Positions 56,890 to 64,000 of a stretch of 64,000 bases of DNA are shown here, piece after piece. The notes under the pieces are model-generated. The model was not told where the DNA came from, ran no database searches, and saw only the letters and a list, made by a program, of their open reading frames with translations. Position 1 is the first letter of the stretch. Every line of letters begins with the position of its first letter. Origin of the DNA: Dactylonectria macrodidyma (lineage: Eukaryota > Ascomycota > Sordariomycetes > Hypocreales > Nectriaceae); the NCBI GenBank assembly GCA_020744425.1, contig JAGMUV010000018.1, positions 558,001 to 622,000 on the forward strand, in the 5' to 3' direction. The position numbers were made by a program, and so were the translations under genes.

Positions 56890-57870
56890 CTACAAGGTAC
56901 CGCACCTGGGATGCGTGTATGGGCTTGCGTCCTGCTTTCCCCATTCCCAAGAGTCGTATTCCTGGCCCATAATCTCCTGTTCCAACTCCTCCTCAAACGC
57001 AAAGGGATCTTCGCCCTCCAGTGGGCAAATTGGCCACGGTGCGTAGATTAAAAGGGCACGCAGCTGAGGGCCGAGCCTCTTCAGCGGTCGAAGGACACGC
57101 TTATACGTCTTCCACATTTCCATTTCTGCAACATCATCTGGCCTCGAGCGCGCTCGCACCAGCCAATCTGTAAATGGCTCGGTTGTTTGGGCCACTTCCA
57201 TACGCAGAGGGTCGTGATCGGCAAAGTGGACTTCGAACTTCAGCCGGGGAAGGTGTACTCGCTGCGCCAGGTCGTTGATGGCCTGGGTCCAATCGTAATA
57301 ACCGCCCGGACTCGATGGCTCCGACCATATAGAAATTGGCGCCAAAGGGGGGAAAACAAGAGTGATGTGGGTGAAGTTCGACATAAAGTCACGCGGCACA
57401 TAGTCCATGAACGATGCAAGTGGGAGTGCGTAAATGCCGTCATCTCCTCCGCTGAACCAACACATTTCACGCTGCTCCTTCCATGAACGACTGAAAGGGA
57501 GCAGCCGAAATTCGTTGCGGGCATAAAAGACGGACCTTGCAGCCGCTGAGAAAGCTTTGCTGACCAGGAAATAATTTATTGGCCGCTCGTGACATCTGCA
57601 GCGCGTGCTGAAGGCGGTTCTCTTCCATGACATGCAGAAATATTCATCGTTCAGGCTGAAGCCGTCATCCATGCAGTCACAGAGGGCTGGATAGTCGTAT
57701 GGGTCATCATCTGTGTCCCTAAGTCGCTTGTAAACGCCGATCCGAAATTTCTGCTCCGCGTTCCATGTGACATATCGATATGCGGTAAGGGAGGTGAACT
57801 CGAGGATTCGTATCTGCAGTTCAGGGGGCAAGTCTGTGAAACGGAAGGGAGGATATTGCAACTTGTTCAT
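56890..57870 (-). CDS. F-box-like protein, second half of a double ORF split by TAG
   Basis: The first ATG of this ORF is at 57870 (MNKLQYPPF). The start contains an F-box-like helix pair (FRFTDLPPELQIRILEFTSL). Cys-rich and aromatic segments follow (ALCDCMDDGFSLNDEYFC, RCRCHERPINYFLVSKAFS). The C-terminal part has LKFEVHFADHDPLRM and an acidic end. The frame is open without a break into the upstream ORF except for one TAG at 57907-57909. It is therefore either an independent gene with a very short leader or, more likely, the C-terminal half of a two-domain protein of about 640 aa. Proteins with an N-terminal FLDLP helix and a second FTDLPPELQ helix occur as one chain in Fusarium (from memory). 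Confidence 0.6.
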   Translation of the reverse strand: MNKLQYPPFRFTDLPPELQIRILEFTSLTAYRYVTWNAEQKFRIGVYKRLRDTDDDPYDYPALCDCMDDGFSLNDEYFCMSWKRTAFSTRCRCHERPINYFLVSKAFSAAARSVFYARNEFRLLPFSRSWKEQREMCWFSGGDDGIYALPLASFMDYVPRDFMSNFTHITLVFPPLAPISIWSEPSSPGGYYDWTQAINDLAQRVHLPRLKFEVHFADHDPLRMEVAQTTEPFTDWLVRARSRPDDVAEMEMWKTYKRVLRPLKRLGPQLRALLIYAPWPICPLEGEDPFAFEEELEQEIMGQEYDSWEWGKQDASPYTHPRCGTL

Positions 57871-57906
57871 CAGGCGTAGCGCGGCTGATCGTGCCAAAGA
57901 CGACAA

Positions 57907-58815
57907 CTAGTCGCCTTGTAGCGTATCGTCGAGTTGAATAGATGCCTCTTTCAGTACAGGCATGTCGTCCAATGGGTCGAGAATGGCGTGGGCGGTTTCC
58001 AAGTCGGCAACTTTGGCGACCAGATAGAACTTGAGTTGACCCGGGGTAACATTGGACACTAGACGGGCACAGATTCGCTTCCAGCGCTCCAGTGCTTGCT
58101 TGTCAGTGCGAGACAACGTGCTCATTGCCTTTGCGTGTTGTCTGTCGCCGCCAACCAGCTCGACAGTCTCCCAGAAATGGCAACAGAGCGGTCTGGGCCA
58201 CAGATGACAATCGTCGCATTCGTTACCAAGGCAGCGCTCTTTGTCGCAGAAGGGCGTCAGGCAGCTGCAACGGCGCAGGCTGACTACGAGAGCCCTCAGA
58301 TGACTGAGAGCCGCGTCACTGAGCATCTCGAGTGGACGCAGGCCACCGCGCATCACCAAGTCCACTGCGAAGGTGTTTTGGGCGTACAATTTGGCCTCGA
58401 CCTCGTCATGGATGAGGCGGGACCCGGCCCAAAGAAGTGCCGCAGGAAATGGTTCTTCGATGACGCCAGGGCTAGCTTCGGCGGTGTGGAAGCATAGGCT
58501 CAAACTAGAGGCGGTTGATGTGTTGTTCGGCTGCTGGTCGTCATCTTCCCACCACTGGTCAGGACTGGAGACCACCCAGCAGTTGAGGTTGATGAATTTG
58601 TCGCCGCCCACGTTGGATTCATCGTAGATCTTGTCCCGAACGCTTTTTGGGAGATCAAGGAAGCTGATTCGAGGAGTAGGTTTTGGGGGACTGGTGGAAG
58701 GAAAGAAGTCGGTGATTCTCGTTTGTTGTTTGCTGCGAAGGCGAGTGCGCGACGTAGGGTACAGGGTAGGGGTCCGCAAGGCTAGGGCATCTCGGCTCGA
58801 TGTTGTGGCAGCCAT
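57907..58815 (-). CDS. F-box/DUF-type protein, first half of a double ORF ending in TAG
   Basis: A 302-aa frame from the ATG at 58815 (MAATTSSRD). After a basic leader with TRITDFFPST it shows ISFLDLPKSVRDKIYDESNVGGDKFINLN, the opening of a common fungal family with an F-box-like first helix. ALLWAGSRLIHDEVEAKLYAQNTF is the usual second block, and Cys/His pairs follow (RCSCLTPFCDKERCLGNECDDCHLW). It ends LQGD-TAG, and translation past the TAG continues in frame into the next ORF. The hAT element is inserted 129 bp upstream of the start codon and may affect expression. Confidence 0.65.
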   Translation of the reverse strand: MAATTSSRDALALRTPTLYPTSRTRLRSKQQTRITDFFPSTSPPKPTPRISFLDLPKSVRDKIYDESNVGGDKFINLNCWVVSSPDQWWEDDDQQPNNTSTASSLSLCFHTAEASPGVIEEPFPAALLWAGSRLIHDEVEAKLYAQNTFAVDLVMRGGLRPLEMLSDAALSHLRALVVSLRRCSCLTPFCDKERCLGNECDDCHLWPRPLCCHFWETVELVGGDRQHAKAMSTLSRTDKQALERWKRICARLVSNVTPGQLKFYLVAKVADLETAHAILDPLDDMPVLKEASIQLDDTLQGD

Positions 58816-58935
58816 GGTTTCGGATTGAGATGAATGGATATCACACGAGGTAGTTTGCGTGAATGATGAGGGAAGTGAGAATGAGGGTGTCGTGAAATCT
58901 CAGAGAAATCGGTGTGGTGTTGATGTTTGGTTTGA

Positions 58936-58943
58936 GTTGGGTT
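58936..58943. repeat. Left target-site duplication of the hAT element
   Basis: GTTGGGTT, identical to the right copy. Confidence 0.93.
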
Positions 58944-58963
58944 CAGGCTTTCTATCCATACTC
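58944..58963 (+). repeat. Left TIR of the hAT element
   Basis: 20 bp, perfect inverse of the right end. Confidence 0.93.
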
Positions 58964-59031
58964 GTATGGAATAAGTGATGGAGTATGGAATATTCCATAC
59001 TCCATACTCCATATTCCATACGGGCCGTCCG

Positions 59032-59051
59032 TATTCCATACGTATGGAATA
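59032..59051. repeat. Left subterminal palindrome of the hAT element
   Basis: TATTCCATACGTATGGAATA is its own reverse complement. The identical palindrome lies near the right end. Confidence 0.85.
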
Positions 59052-59180
59052 AGGCCGGAAGAATATTAATCCTGCCGCAGCAAATTCAGGGGCTGTGTAA
59101 TTAATTACCAGGCACTTTCATCGGGTTTCCGCTTCGACATCAGCAACGAAAAGGCGCGTCGTGATGCGATCGGCCCGGAA

Positions 59181-61412
59181 ATGTTCCAACCGTCCTCCCT
59201 CGCTTCAAATCATTCCACTGACCGTGCGGGGTCGGCTTCGTCCACCACTGGGCTTCGCTCATCTCCAAGTTCTGCTCCGCAAGATCCATCCGACAGCAGC
59301 GGCCGCAAGACTCGAAAACGCAAGTCAACTGCAAATACTTGGGCACATGCCCGTGAGCCTCAGAACTCAGAGCCTGCGCGCTGCCCTCGGAAAAATGAGA
59401 AGATCTATTATTGTATGCATTGCAGAGATCCGACCTATTCCACTACTGTCTCAACCACGTTTCGCCGCCATTTGCTCAAAATCCACGGAATTGAGTTAGT
59501 TGCCCACGACCATCCGATCAAGAAACAACGCGACAACCTTATTCAGGATGCTTTCGCCAAGGCTGGTGAGGCGAATACTACGAAGCAATTGGCGAGGCAA
59601 GAGGAAACTCTTAGAGCTGCAGTCAATCGGAAGGCCGCACTTGAGGCCCTGGTACAGCTCGTCACCGTCCGCAATCTCTCCTACAACTGCAGCTCTTGGC
59701 CAGAATTACACGCGCTTATTTGCGCGGTGAACTACACTGCAGAGGACCTAATTAGCCTCTCCCACGGCTCCATCCAAAAGCTTGTCTCCAATTCTTATTG
59801 TGTGCACAAGGATGTCCTGCGGAGAAAGCTGCAATCCTCGTCGTCGAAGCTCCATCTCTCTGTAGATGTTTGGTCGGCTCCGAATCACAAGGCCTTCCTT
59901 GGAATTTGCGTCAAATTTGTCGACACGGACGCTAAGGAGACACTGCAAGCGCTGCTTGCTCTATCAGAGCTACCCGGCCTCGATGGGCCGGGTAGCCATG
60001 GCGGAGCTGAGCAGTGGAAGCTTCTCCAGCATGTCCTCGAAGACTATAACATCTGGAATAAGATCGGCTTCTATACCGGTGATAACCATGGTTCAAACGA
60101 CAAGCTCTGCCGTTTGCTGGGCAAACATCTTCAGGGGAAAGGCATCAACTGGGAGGCAAAGAAGCAGAGGATTCGATGCCATGGCCATGTCATCAACCTC
60201 GCTGTTCAAGCCTTCCTCTTCATGGACTCCAAAGAAGCCGCACGAGCAGCTCTGGAACAGATTGAGGGTGACGACGAAGTTGCGTTTGGCAGTGACTTTG
60301 CTGAACGGGTCAAGGCGCAAAAAGCGCTTGGTTGGCGTCGACTGGGGCCACTTGGCAAAGTCCACAATATCTCAGTGCACATGCGCGAGAATGATTATCG
60401 GTGGAATCTATTTAAGAAGCGCGCTGGAAGGTCGTTGGGCCTTGACAACGATACGCGCTGGAACTCATGGTTCCTTCTTCTAGACGTTGTCCTTGATCTC
60501 CAGGAGCATGTGGAGTGGTATCAGAGAAAGTACTATGAGGACACGCAGGACGATTATCTCACCCCTAATGAGTGGCGAGTCCTACGGGAAACACGCGCTT
60601 TCCTTCAACCCTTCTGGAAGATTACTCAACTCACGGAGGGCCGCTATGCCACTCTGGACCGCACGCTCTTCACCATGGACGTTCTTCACAAGCATTACAC
60701 ACAAGCCTTCCAAAAGCAATCCGACAATCATCCCCTCCGAAGTTGCATTGCAGCCTCATGGGCTATATTTGACAAGTATTACCAGCTTACAGATGAGAGC
60801 CCTGCCTATGGCGCAGCCATGATACTTCATCCGTCGCGGCGTATGGCCCATGTTAAGAAGAACTGGCCCAAATCGTGGCACAAACCAGTCCTTGATGGCG
60901 TGAAGAAGTATTGGGAGGATTACTACCAGGGGTTACCGATTACCACCACAACGCCTGAGCTACGAGACAGCCTACAGCCACTCGACGAGTATGACCTGCT
61001 TGCTCGAGAGCTCGATGTCGTTAGCCCAGCGATGAGTGATCTCGACGAATACAAGTCCTTCACCGCGGAAACTCCTGTCGCCATCGACTGTCCCCCGCTT
61101 GCTTGGTGGCTTAGAGAGGAGCAGCAACAACGATACCCCCGTCTATCCAAAATGGCCGTCGATATCCTCTCAATACCCGCTATGTCGGCCGAGCCAGAGC
61201 GCGTCTTTTCTGGCGCACGACGCACAATATCATGGGATCGATGTCGGCTGGGAAGTCGTACAATCGAGAGAGGAGAGTGCATGAAGAGCTGGATTAAGAG
61301 CGGCATCACCCAGGGAATTCCGGTCGACTTGGTCGAAGAGGGGGATAACGAGGAAGAAGGTGGTAGTATGGAAAGGTGGCGGGGCTCAACACCTGATTCT
61401 TTTCAAGACTGA
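59181..61412 (+). CDS. hAT transposase, 743 aa
   Basis: A DDE-type RNase H-fold transposase with no intron and no stop. The N terminus is Ser-rich with a basic KTRKRKS nuclear signal. A BED zinc finger follows at about residues 75-110 (YYCMHCRDPTYSTTVSTTFRRHLLKIHGI). SSKLHLSVDVWSAPNHKAFLGICVKFVD contains the first catalytic Asp region. GDNHGSNDKLCRLL and RCHGHVINLAVQAFLF supply the second acidic and C-x-x-H signatures. DNDTRWNSWFLLLDVVL is the insertion-domain block. The C terminus ends with the hAT dimerisation region (CPPLAWWLREEQQQRYPRLSKMAVDILSIPAMSAEPERVFSGARR). The length is usual for fungal hAT elements. It looks active. Confidence 0.93.
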   Translation: MFQPSSLASNHSTDRAGSASSTTGLRSSPSSAPQDPSDSSGRKTRKRKSTANTWAHAREPQNSEPARCPRKNEKIYYCMHCRDPTYSTTVSTTFRRHLLKIHGIELVAHDHPIKKQRDNLIQDAFAKAGEANTTKQLARQEETLRAAVNRKAALEALVQLVTVRNLSYNCSSWPELHALICAVNYTAEDLISLSHGSIQKLVSNSYCVHKDVLRRKLQSSSSKLHLSVDVWSAPNHKAFLGICVKFVDTDAKETLQALLALSELPGLDGPGSHGGAEQWKLLQHVLEDYNIWNKIGFYTGDNHGSNDKLCRLLGKHLQGKGINWEAKKQRIRCHGHVINLAVQAFLFMDSKEAARAALEQIEGDDEVAFGSDFAERVKAQKALGWRRLGPLGKVHNISVHMRENDYRWNLFKKRAGRSLGLDNDTRWNSWFLLLDVVLDLQEHVEWYQRKYYEDTQDDYLTPNEWRVLRETRAFLQPFWKITQLTEGRYATLDRTLFTMDVLHKHYTQAFQKQSDNHPLRSCIAASWAIFDKYYQLTDESPAYGAAMILHPSRRMAHVKKNWPKSWHKPVLDGVKKYWEDYYQGLPITTTTPELRDSLQPLDEYDLLARELDVVSPAMSDLDEYKSFTAETPVAIDCPPLAWWLREEQQQRYPRLSKMAVDILSIPAMSAEPERVFSGARRTISWDRCRLGSRTIERGECMKSWIKSGITQGIPVDLVEEGDNEEEGGSMERWRGSTPDSFQD

Positions 61413-61606
61413 AAAGTAAAAATATTATTCCCGCTATTGTAGTCTGTTTCAGAGTGATCCCAAACCTTCGTCTATGCTGGTTCATACTTCAATGTCAGCG
61501 CTGTCTGCAGCCGACGGCAGGCAAATCACTGTACAATTACTGAATTGCAGAGCTCCCAAACCTGGTTCTTTACGATAGTGGTAGTGTGAGATGACGTCAT
61601 TTTTTG

Positions 61607-61626
61607 TATTCCATACGTATGGAATA
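61607..61626. repeat. Right subterminal palindrome of the hAT element
   Basis: Same 20-bp palindrome as at 59032-59051. Confidence 0.85.
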
Positions 61627-61685
61627 AGCTTCCATACGAGGCCCATTCCATATTCCATATTCCATACGGGTCTGTATGGAGTATG

Positions 61686-61705
61686 GAGTATGGATAGAAA
61701 GCCTG
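61686..61705 (-). repeat. Right TIR of the hAT element
   Basis: 20 bp, perfect inverse of the left end. Confidence 0.93.
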
Positions 61706-61713
61706 GTTGGGTT
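61706..61713. repeat. Right target-site duplication of the hAT element
   Basis: GTTGGGTT, identical to the left copy. Confidence 0.93.
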
Positions 61714-62138
61714 GGCAAGCACGTGTCGGCAGCAACACGTGATCAGTGCACCTTGTTGGCCATGCTTCAGGACGTTCCCGTGTTGAAGATCGTTGGCAAA
61801 TTCCGTATTGTAAGTGTGTGGGATGAGTGGTGATAGAAACAGTCGCTTGAAATCACGGTTGTAATTATGTCAGGGTGCTATGTAGGATGGGTCAGATGGG
61901 CAATCAGGGGTGTCGCGTCCGTTGCCGAAAAACCAACCAGTTGAAGGACATGGCGATTCCATCGGCCTACGCCATGATTTCTTGACCGGATAGAGGCATG
62001 AAGCTTGAAATAAATAAAACTTGAACACTTGGGCAATAATTTCCAGGGGAGTCTGTGTTTCTCTGGCTACCAGAAAAATTGGTTCGTGGATCCAGTACGG
62101 AACAGGCAAAGGCCCAGTTTGATTGATGTGCAGCAGCA

Positions 62139-63821
62139 CTATACAAGGTCTAGAATAGCAGAGTCGAGCTCCTTGAACCAGTTCAACTCCTTTTGTATTC
62201 TCTGTTCCCACTCCTCGTCGCTCTCATCGTCTTGTTGGCAATTATCGCCAGTTACCTCAAAAACAAACGTGCCCAACCGCGAAAAAGTAGGCGTCCTCTG
62301 CGCCGCGCCACCCACCTTATCCACTCGACGTCGGAGAACAATCCCATAGCTCGACCAAGTCGGTCCTTCGTGCATGCTCAGAATCTCAAGGGCCGAAATT
62401 TCCATCTCCTTGTTGTCTTTTATGAGCTGCACCACTTCTTCGCAGTCGGGATAGAAAGCTGCGAGTCCGTTACAACCCCCCGCCACGCTGCGCCCAAAGA
62501 TCTTCACCTCTTGATCATGGTAGGCTATCTCGTTTCCATCTGGGCGCAGTGCTTTGAGGTCGTACACTTCCGCACGGGCGAGTCTTCCCTCGAGTGTGAG
62601 CACTCCCGTCCCTTCTTCGACAGCCCCACACCGCGCCAACGTGTTTTGTAGCGTGATTTTACTTGACAAGAGGTTGACCCTAAGATTTTCAGGCTCCCAG
62701 TTCTTGTAATGAACGTAGTGGACCCAAATTGGAGAGTCCACTGATAACCATGACCACGAGGGACCTTGAAACGTCTGTGGGCGTTTTAATCGCTCGAGCG
62801 GTGGAACAGCCCACAGCAGTCCTGTGTGGATGTGCGATTTCCATATTCCTGCAAGGTACTCGTCGTTGATGAGAGTGCCAAACCACTCGGCGACGCCTGA
62901 AATCGCCAACGGTCTGTCCGAACTTTGTGTCAACTTTCGTTCGCAGTAGATATTGACAAGGTGGTACCACATGCCGATATCCGGGCCATCAGTGGCAGAT
63001 AGGGAATGCCTCAGAGTGGTCAGCTGGAGCTTTGTGGGACTCCATTCCACCTCTTTTCTCCAACCGTCTGTGATCCCATCGGAATAGCGGTCTTCTTGAC
63101 ACGTCCAACGCGTTTGTCGAGACCCAAACTCTACAATCCGCGGCGACAGAAGTCGTTCCTGAAACGTCCAGCCTCGGCTTTCAATCGGTTCAGGATCAGT
63201 TGCAAGATCCACAAGATTGAGCTTCCCTACTTCACCGTTCGAGCAAACACAAGGCAATACAAATGCGGAGCGATTGGCTGCATCTGGTATTCTCGCATGC
63301 AGGAAGCCTTCACCGACAGATCCTGCCCTAGACGCGGTGATGGTGACATCAGCACGTCCGTAGATAAACGGCATCTTTGCAATTTCGGTCGCTTTCTCAA
63401 TGTTGCTATCCTGGAGAATGCAGAGCGCGTCGATCCAAAGGTAGTTGTAGCCCAGCTGCACACATACGCTGACAGCGTCCTGGAGTGTGCGAGGAAGAGT
63501 TGCAACCGGAATAGACAACTTAAACTTGGCAAGCGTATCTGTTGTCAACTTCACTGGTTGATCGCCACCCCAACAGTAGCTAAGTGCAACGTACTGCGGG
63601 AATACAGGCAAGCCTTGTGTTTCTTGGATGCGAACATGAAAAGGGCCGCCAGATGTTTCCACGTGGAGTAGCCTGAGGGGCTTCGCCCCTAACCCGCCAA
63701 CAGCCCTGGCCATGCTCCGGCATTTTGCATGTTGGTGGTGGCATTCCCTTAGCCAAAGGCTGATGGCAGGCAACGTTGCTTGTGGACTCGACTCTACAGG
63801 GCGTGTTGAAACTTCATCCAT
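62139..63821 (-). CDS. HET domain-containing protein
   Basis: A 560-aa single-exon protein; the ATG at 63821 (MDEVSTRP) is the first in frame. SLWLRECHHQHAKC precedes the HET domain in this common subfamily. The domain reads PLRLLHVE, YVALSYCWGGDQPVKLT, LPRTLQDAVSVCVQLGYNYLWIDALCILQDS and MPFIYGRADVTITASRAGS. SRGWTFQERLLSPRIVEFGSRQTRWTC closes the HET core. The C-terminal half has FQGPSWSWLSVDSPIW, usual for these proteins. The HET domain triggers cell death in incompatibility systems, but most members have no proven role. The gene is complete. It lies just beyond the hAT element. Confidence 0.88.
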   Translation of the reverse strand: MDEVSTRPVESSPQATLPAISLWLRECHHQHAKCRSMARAVGGLGAKPLRLLHVETSGGPFHVRIQETQGLPVFPQYVALSYCWGGDQPVKLTTDTLAKFKLSIPVATLPRTLQDAVSVCVQLGYNYLWIDALCILQDSNIEKATEIAKMPFIYGRADVTITASRAGSVGEGFLHARIPDAANRSAFVLPCVCSNGEVGKLNLVDLATDPEPIESRGWTFQERLLSPRIVEFGSRQTRWTCQEDRYSDGITDGWRKEVEWSPTKLQLTTLRHSLSATDGPDIGMWYHLVNIYCERKLTQSSDRPLAISGVAEWFGTLINDEYLAGIWKSHIHTGLLWAVPPLERLKRPQTFQGPSWSWLSVDSPIWVHYVHYKNWEPENLRVNLLSSKITLQNTLARCGAVEEGTGVLTLEGRLARAEVYDLKALRPDGNEIAYHDQEVKIFGRSVAGGCNGLAAFYPDCEEVVQLIKDNKEMEISALEILSMHEGPTWSSYGIVLRRRVDKVGGAAQRTPTFSRLGTFVFEVTGDNCQQDDESDEEWEQRIQKELNWFKELDSAILDLV

Positions 63822-64000
63822 CACTGGGTCTCCTGATTCAGCAAATGATTGCAGTCAGTTCTGGGTTCGGCATCGGATCATCTTGCTCTTGGGATCCCAT
63901 AAGCCGAAGTACTGAATACTGTGAACATCTGACATGTACCCAATCGCCATCTTGAAGGGCGGAGACGTTGCAGCAAGCAGAGTGTAGTCCTCCGCTGCGT
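63822..64000. other. Window end; upstream of the HET gene, no gene seen
   Basis: Probable promoter. Too short to judge further. Confidence 0.35.

Larger units (their letters stand above)
58944..61705 (+). mobile_element. Intact autonomous hAT DNA transposon, 2,762 bp
   Basis: The ends are perfect 20-bp terminal inverted repeats: CAGGCTTTCTATCCATACTC at 58944-58963 and its complement at 61686-61705. They are flanked by a perfect 8-bp target duplication GTTGGGTT (58936-58943 and 61706-61713). Eight base pairs is diagnostic for hAT elements. Subterminal DNA has many copies of ATTCCATAC and CCATACTCC words and one 20-bp perfect palindrome near each end (59032-59051 and 61607-61626), probable transposase binding sites. 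The single gene is intact. Perfect TIRs and TSD indicate a recent insertion. Confidence 0.95.

Overview
The window is nuclear DNA of a filamentous ascomycete, most likely a Fusarium-like member of the Hypocreales. Genes carry short GT-AG introns (about 42-100 nt), often with CTAAC- or CTGAC-type branch sites. The families are typical of such fungi: HET proteins, a PTH11-like receptor, an NB-ARC/TPR NLR, a phosphorylase-superfamily effector, an Ecp2/Hce2 secreted protein, a Zn2Cys6 regulator and a hAT transposon. The species is inferred from gene content, not proven.

Layout. 1.8-9.8 kb: a possible catabolic group (DHA1-type MFS transporter, crotonase-fold isomerase, amidohydrolase, FAD aromatic hydroxylase), with a tRNA-Phe gene that is interrupted in its D-loop by a spliceosomal-looking GT-AG insert. 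10.7-15.2 kb: a secreted arylsulfatase with one in-frame TAG, and a type-B carboxylesterase. 16.6-27.9 kb: a C2H2-type protein, a HET protein, a threonine-aldolase-like enzyme, a PTH11-like receptor and an aldehyde dehydrogenase. 28.1-29.3 kb: tRNA-Glu(CTC) with a normal intron, and tRNA-Thr(AGT). 29.7-37.4 kb: a likely co-regulated group: amino-acid permease, TIGR04076-like small protein, Zn2Cys6 factor, and an aldo/keto reductase fused to an unrecognised N-terminal domain. Its two divergent promoters share a CGCCGGT/ACCGGCG motif in inverted pairs. 38.9-42.2 kb: a secreted Hce2-type protein, then two decayed membrane-protein genes. 43.4-49.5 kb: an AzgA-type purine permease, a 3 kb gene-free stretch and a conserved hypothetical protein.

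50.7-54.9 kb is the most striking locus. A phosphorylase-superfamily protein ends in a short motif (F-x-[ND]-x-A-x-I-x-Q-G-[DN]-V-x-G-[ND]-V). A divergently transcribed NLR carries the same motif at its N terminus. This is the architecture of fungal amyloid signalling pairs that control cell death. The NLR reading frame is broken between the NB-ARC and TPR parts.

55.6-64 kb: an isopenicillin-N-acyltransferase-like (C45) enzyme with a GC-AG intron, an F-box-like double ORF separated by a single in-frame TAG, an intact hAT element (20-bp perfect TIRs, 8-bp perfect TSD, 743-aa transposase) and a second HET protein.

Three otherwise continuous coding frames contain a single in-frame TAG (near 11.37, 41.82 and 57.91 kb). 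They may be C-to-T nonsense mutations, or candidates for the A-to-I mRNA editing known in Fusarium and Neurospora.
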